This document shows, in pieces, positions 14,113-14,162 of a stretch of 14,162 nucleotides of DNA (positions within the stretch are counted from its first letter, which is position 1; each line of letters begins with the position of its first letter). The stretch spans positions 1 to 14,162 of the forward strand of contig JAUVIG010000053.1 of assembly GCA_030592825.1 (NCBI GenBank), written 5' to 3'. A model generated the notes under the pieces. It did no database searches. It saw only the letters and a program-made list of their open reading frames with translations, and was not told where the DNA came from. The translations under genes and the position numbers were made by a program. The stretch comes from Chlorobiota bacterium. GTDB lineage: Bacteria > Bacteroidota > Bacteroidia > Bacteroidales > JAADGE01.

Positions 14113-14162
14113 ATGAAAGGAAAATACAAAACCGGAATAGTATTAGGCGGAGGAGGAGCAAG
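14113..14162 (+). CDS. Patatin-like phospholipase (RssA-like), N-terminus only
   Basis: Sixteen codons are visible from the ATG at 14113, reading MKGKYKTGIVLGGGGA and then breaking at the window edge within the probable Arg codon. The glycine-rich GIVLGGGGAR block is the oxyanion-hole signature at the start of patatin-like serine hydrolases, which use a Ser-Asp dyad to cleave acyl esters; the catalytic GxSxG motif lies outside the window. It starts 3 bases after the endonuclease stop, so it could be cotranscribed with the R-M genes, but this N-terminus is equally that of housekeeping RssA-type proteins. Confidence 0.7.
   Translation, partial: MKGKYKTGIVLGGGGA

Noticed and set aside
1..14162. 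tRNA, rRNA, CRISPR array, insertion sequence or prophage
   Set aside because: No cloverleaf-like or rRNA-like sequence, no spaced direct repeats of CRISPR length, and no transposase, integrase or phage gene was found.

Overview
The window is AT-rich DNA from a member of the Bacteroidota, probably an uncultured Bacteroidales- or Flavobacteriia-like organism. Four things point there: a gingipain-type (C25) secreted peptidase, a GldI-like FKBP lipoprotein, starts that almost all lack a Shine-Dalgarno, and promoters of the Bacteroidota type (TTTG, 19 bases, TAnnTTTG), two of which match perfectly. The C25 peptidase and GldI together suggest a type IX secretion (T9SS)/gliding-type cell surface, although no T9SS structural gene other than gldI is visible.

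Layout. 1-3145 (-) is the N-terminal 1048 codons of a large secreted C25 cysteine peptidase that runs off the left edge. 3339-3749 (+) is a small exported protein resembling DUF2541, with a perfect promoter and a 10-bp inverted repeat over its transcription start. 3780-3878 is a degenerate 10-bp repeat array arranged as a long hairpin. 3938-6223 (-) is a membrane GAF/PAS sensor with no recognisable output domain. 6362-7454 (-) is the rpsF-rpsR-rplI ribosomal operon with its own promoter and terminator; rpsR carries a strong AGGAGG Shine-Dalgarno, which is out of character for this phylum. 7594-8280 (-) is an exported SH3b-like protein. 8393-8830 (-) is ndk, divergent from nrnA (8889-9935, +), which is followed by a degenerate 8-bp repeat array, gldI (10188-10715, +) and a small lipoprotein gene (10776-11204, +). 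A 16-bp perfect hairpin terminator separates this block from obgE (11285-12274, -). 12548-14109 (+) is a compact type II restriction-modification pair: a beta-class SPPY methyltransferase and a BglII/BstYI-family endonuclease. The first 16 codons of a patatin-like phospholipase gene follow at the right edge.

Functionally most of the window is housekeeping: translation (S6, S18, L9), ribosome assembly (Obg), nucleotide balance (Ndk) and nanoRNA/pAp turnover (NrnA). To this are added cell-envelope proteins (C25 peptidase, SH3b protein, GldI, lipoproteins), one sensor and one host-defence module. The most thought-provoking signals are non-coding: the lone strong Shine-Dalgarno on rpsR, and two short-period degenerate arrays (period 10 and period 8) that each occur in mutually inverted halves just 3' of a gene. 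No stretch longer than 300 bases lacks a gene; the longest gaps are 9936-10187 and 12275-12547.
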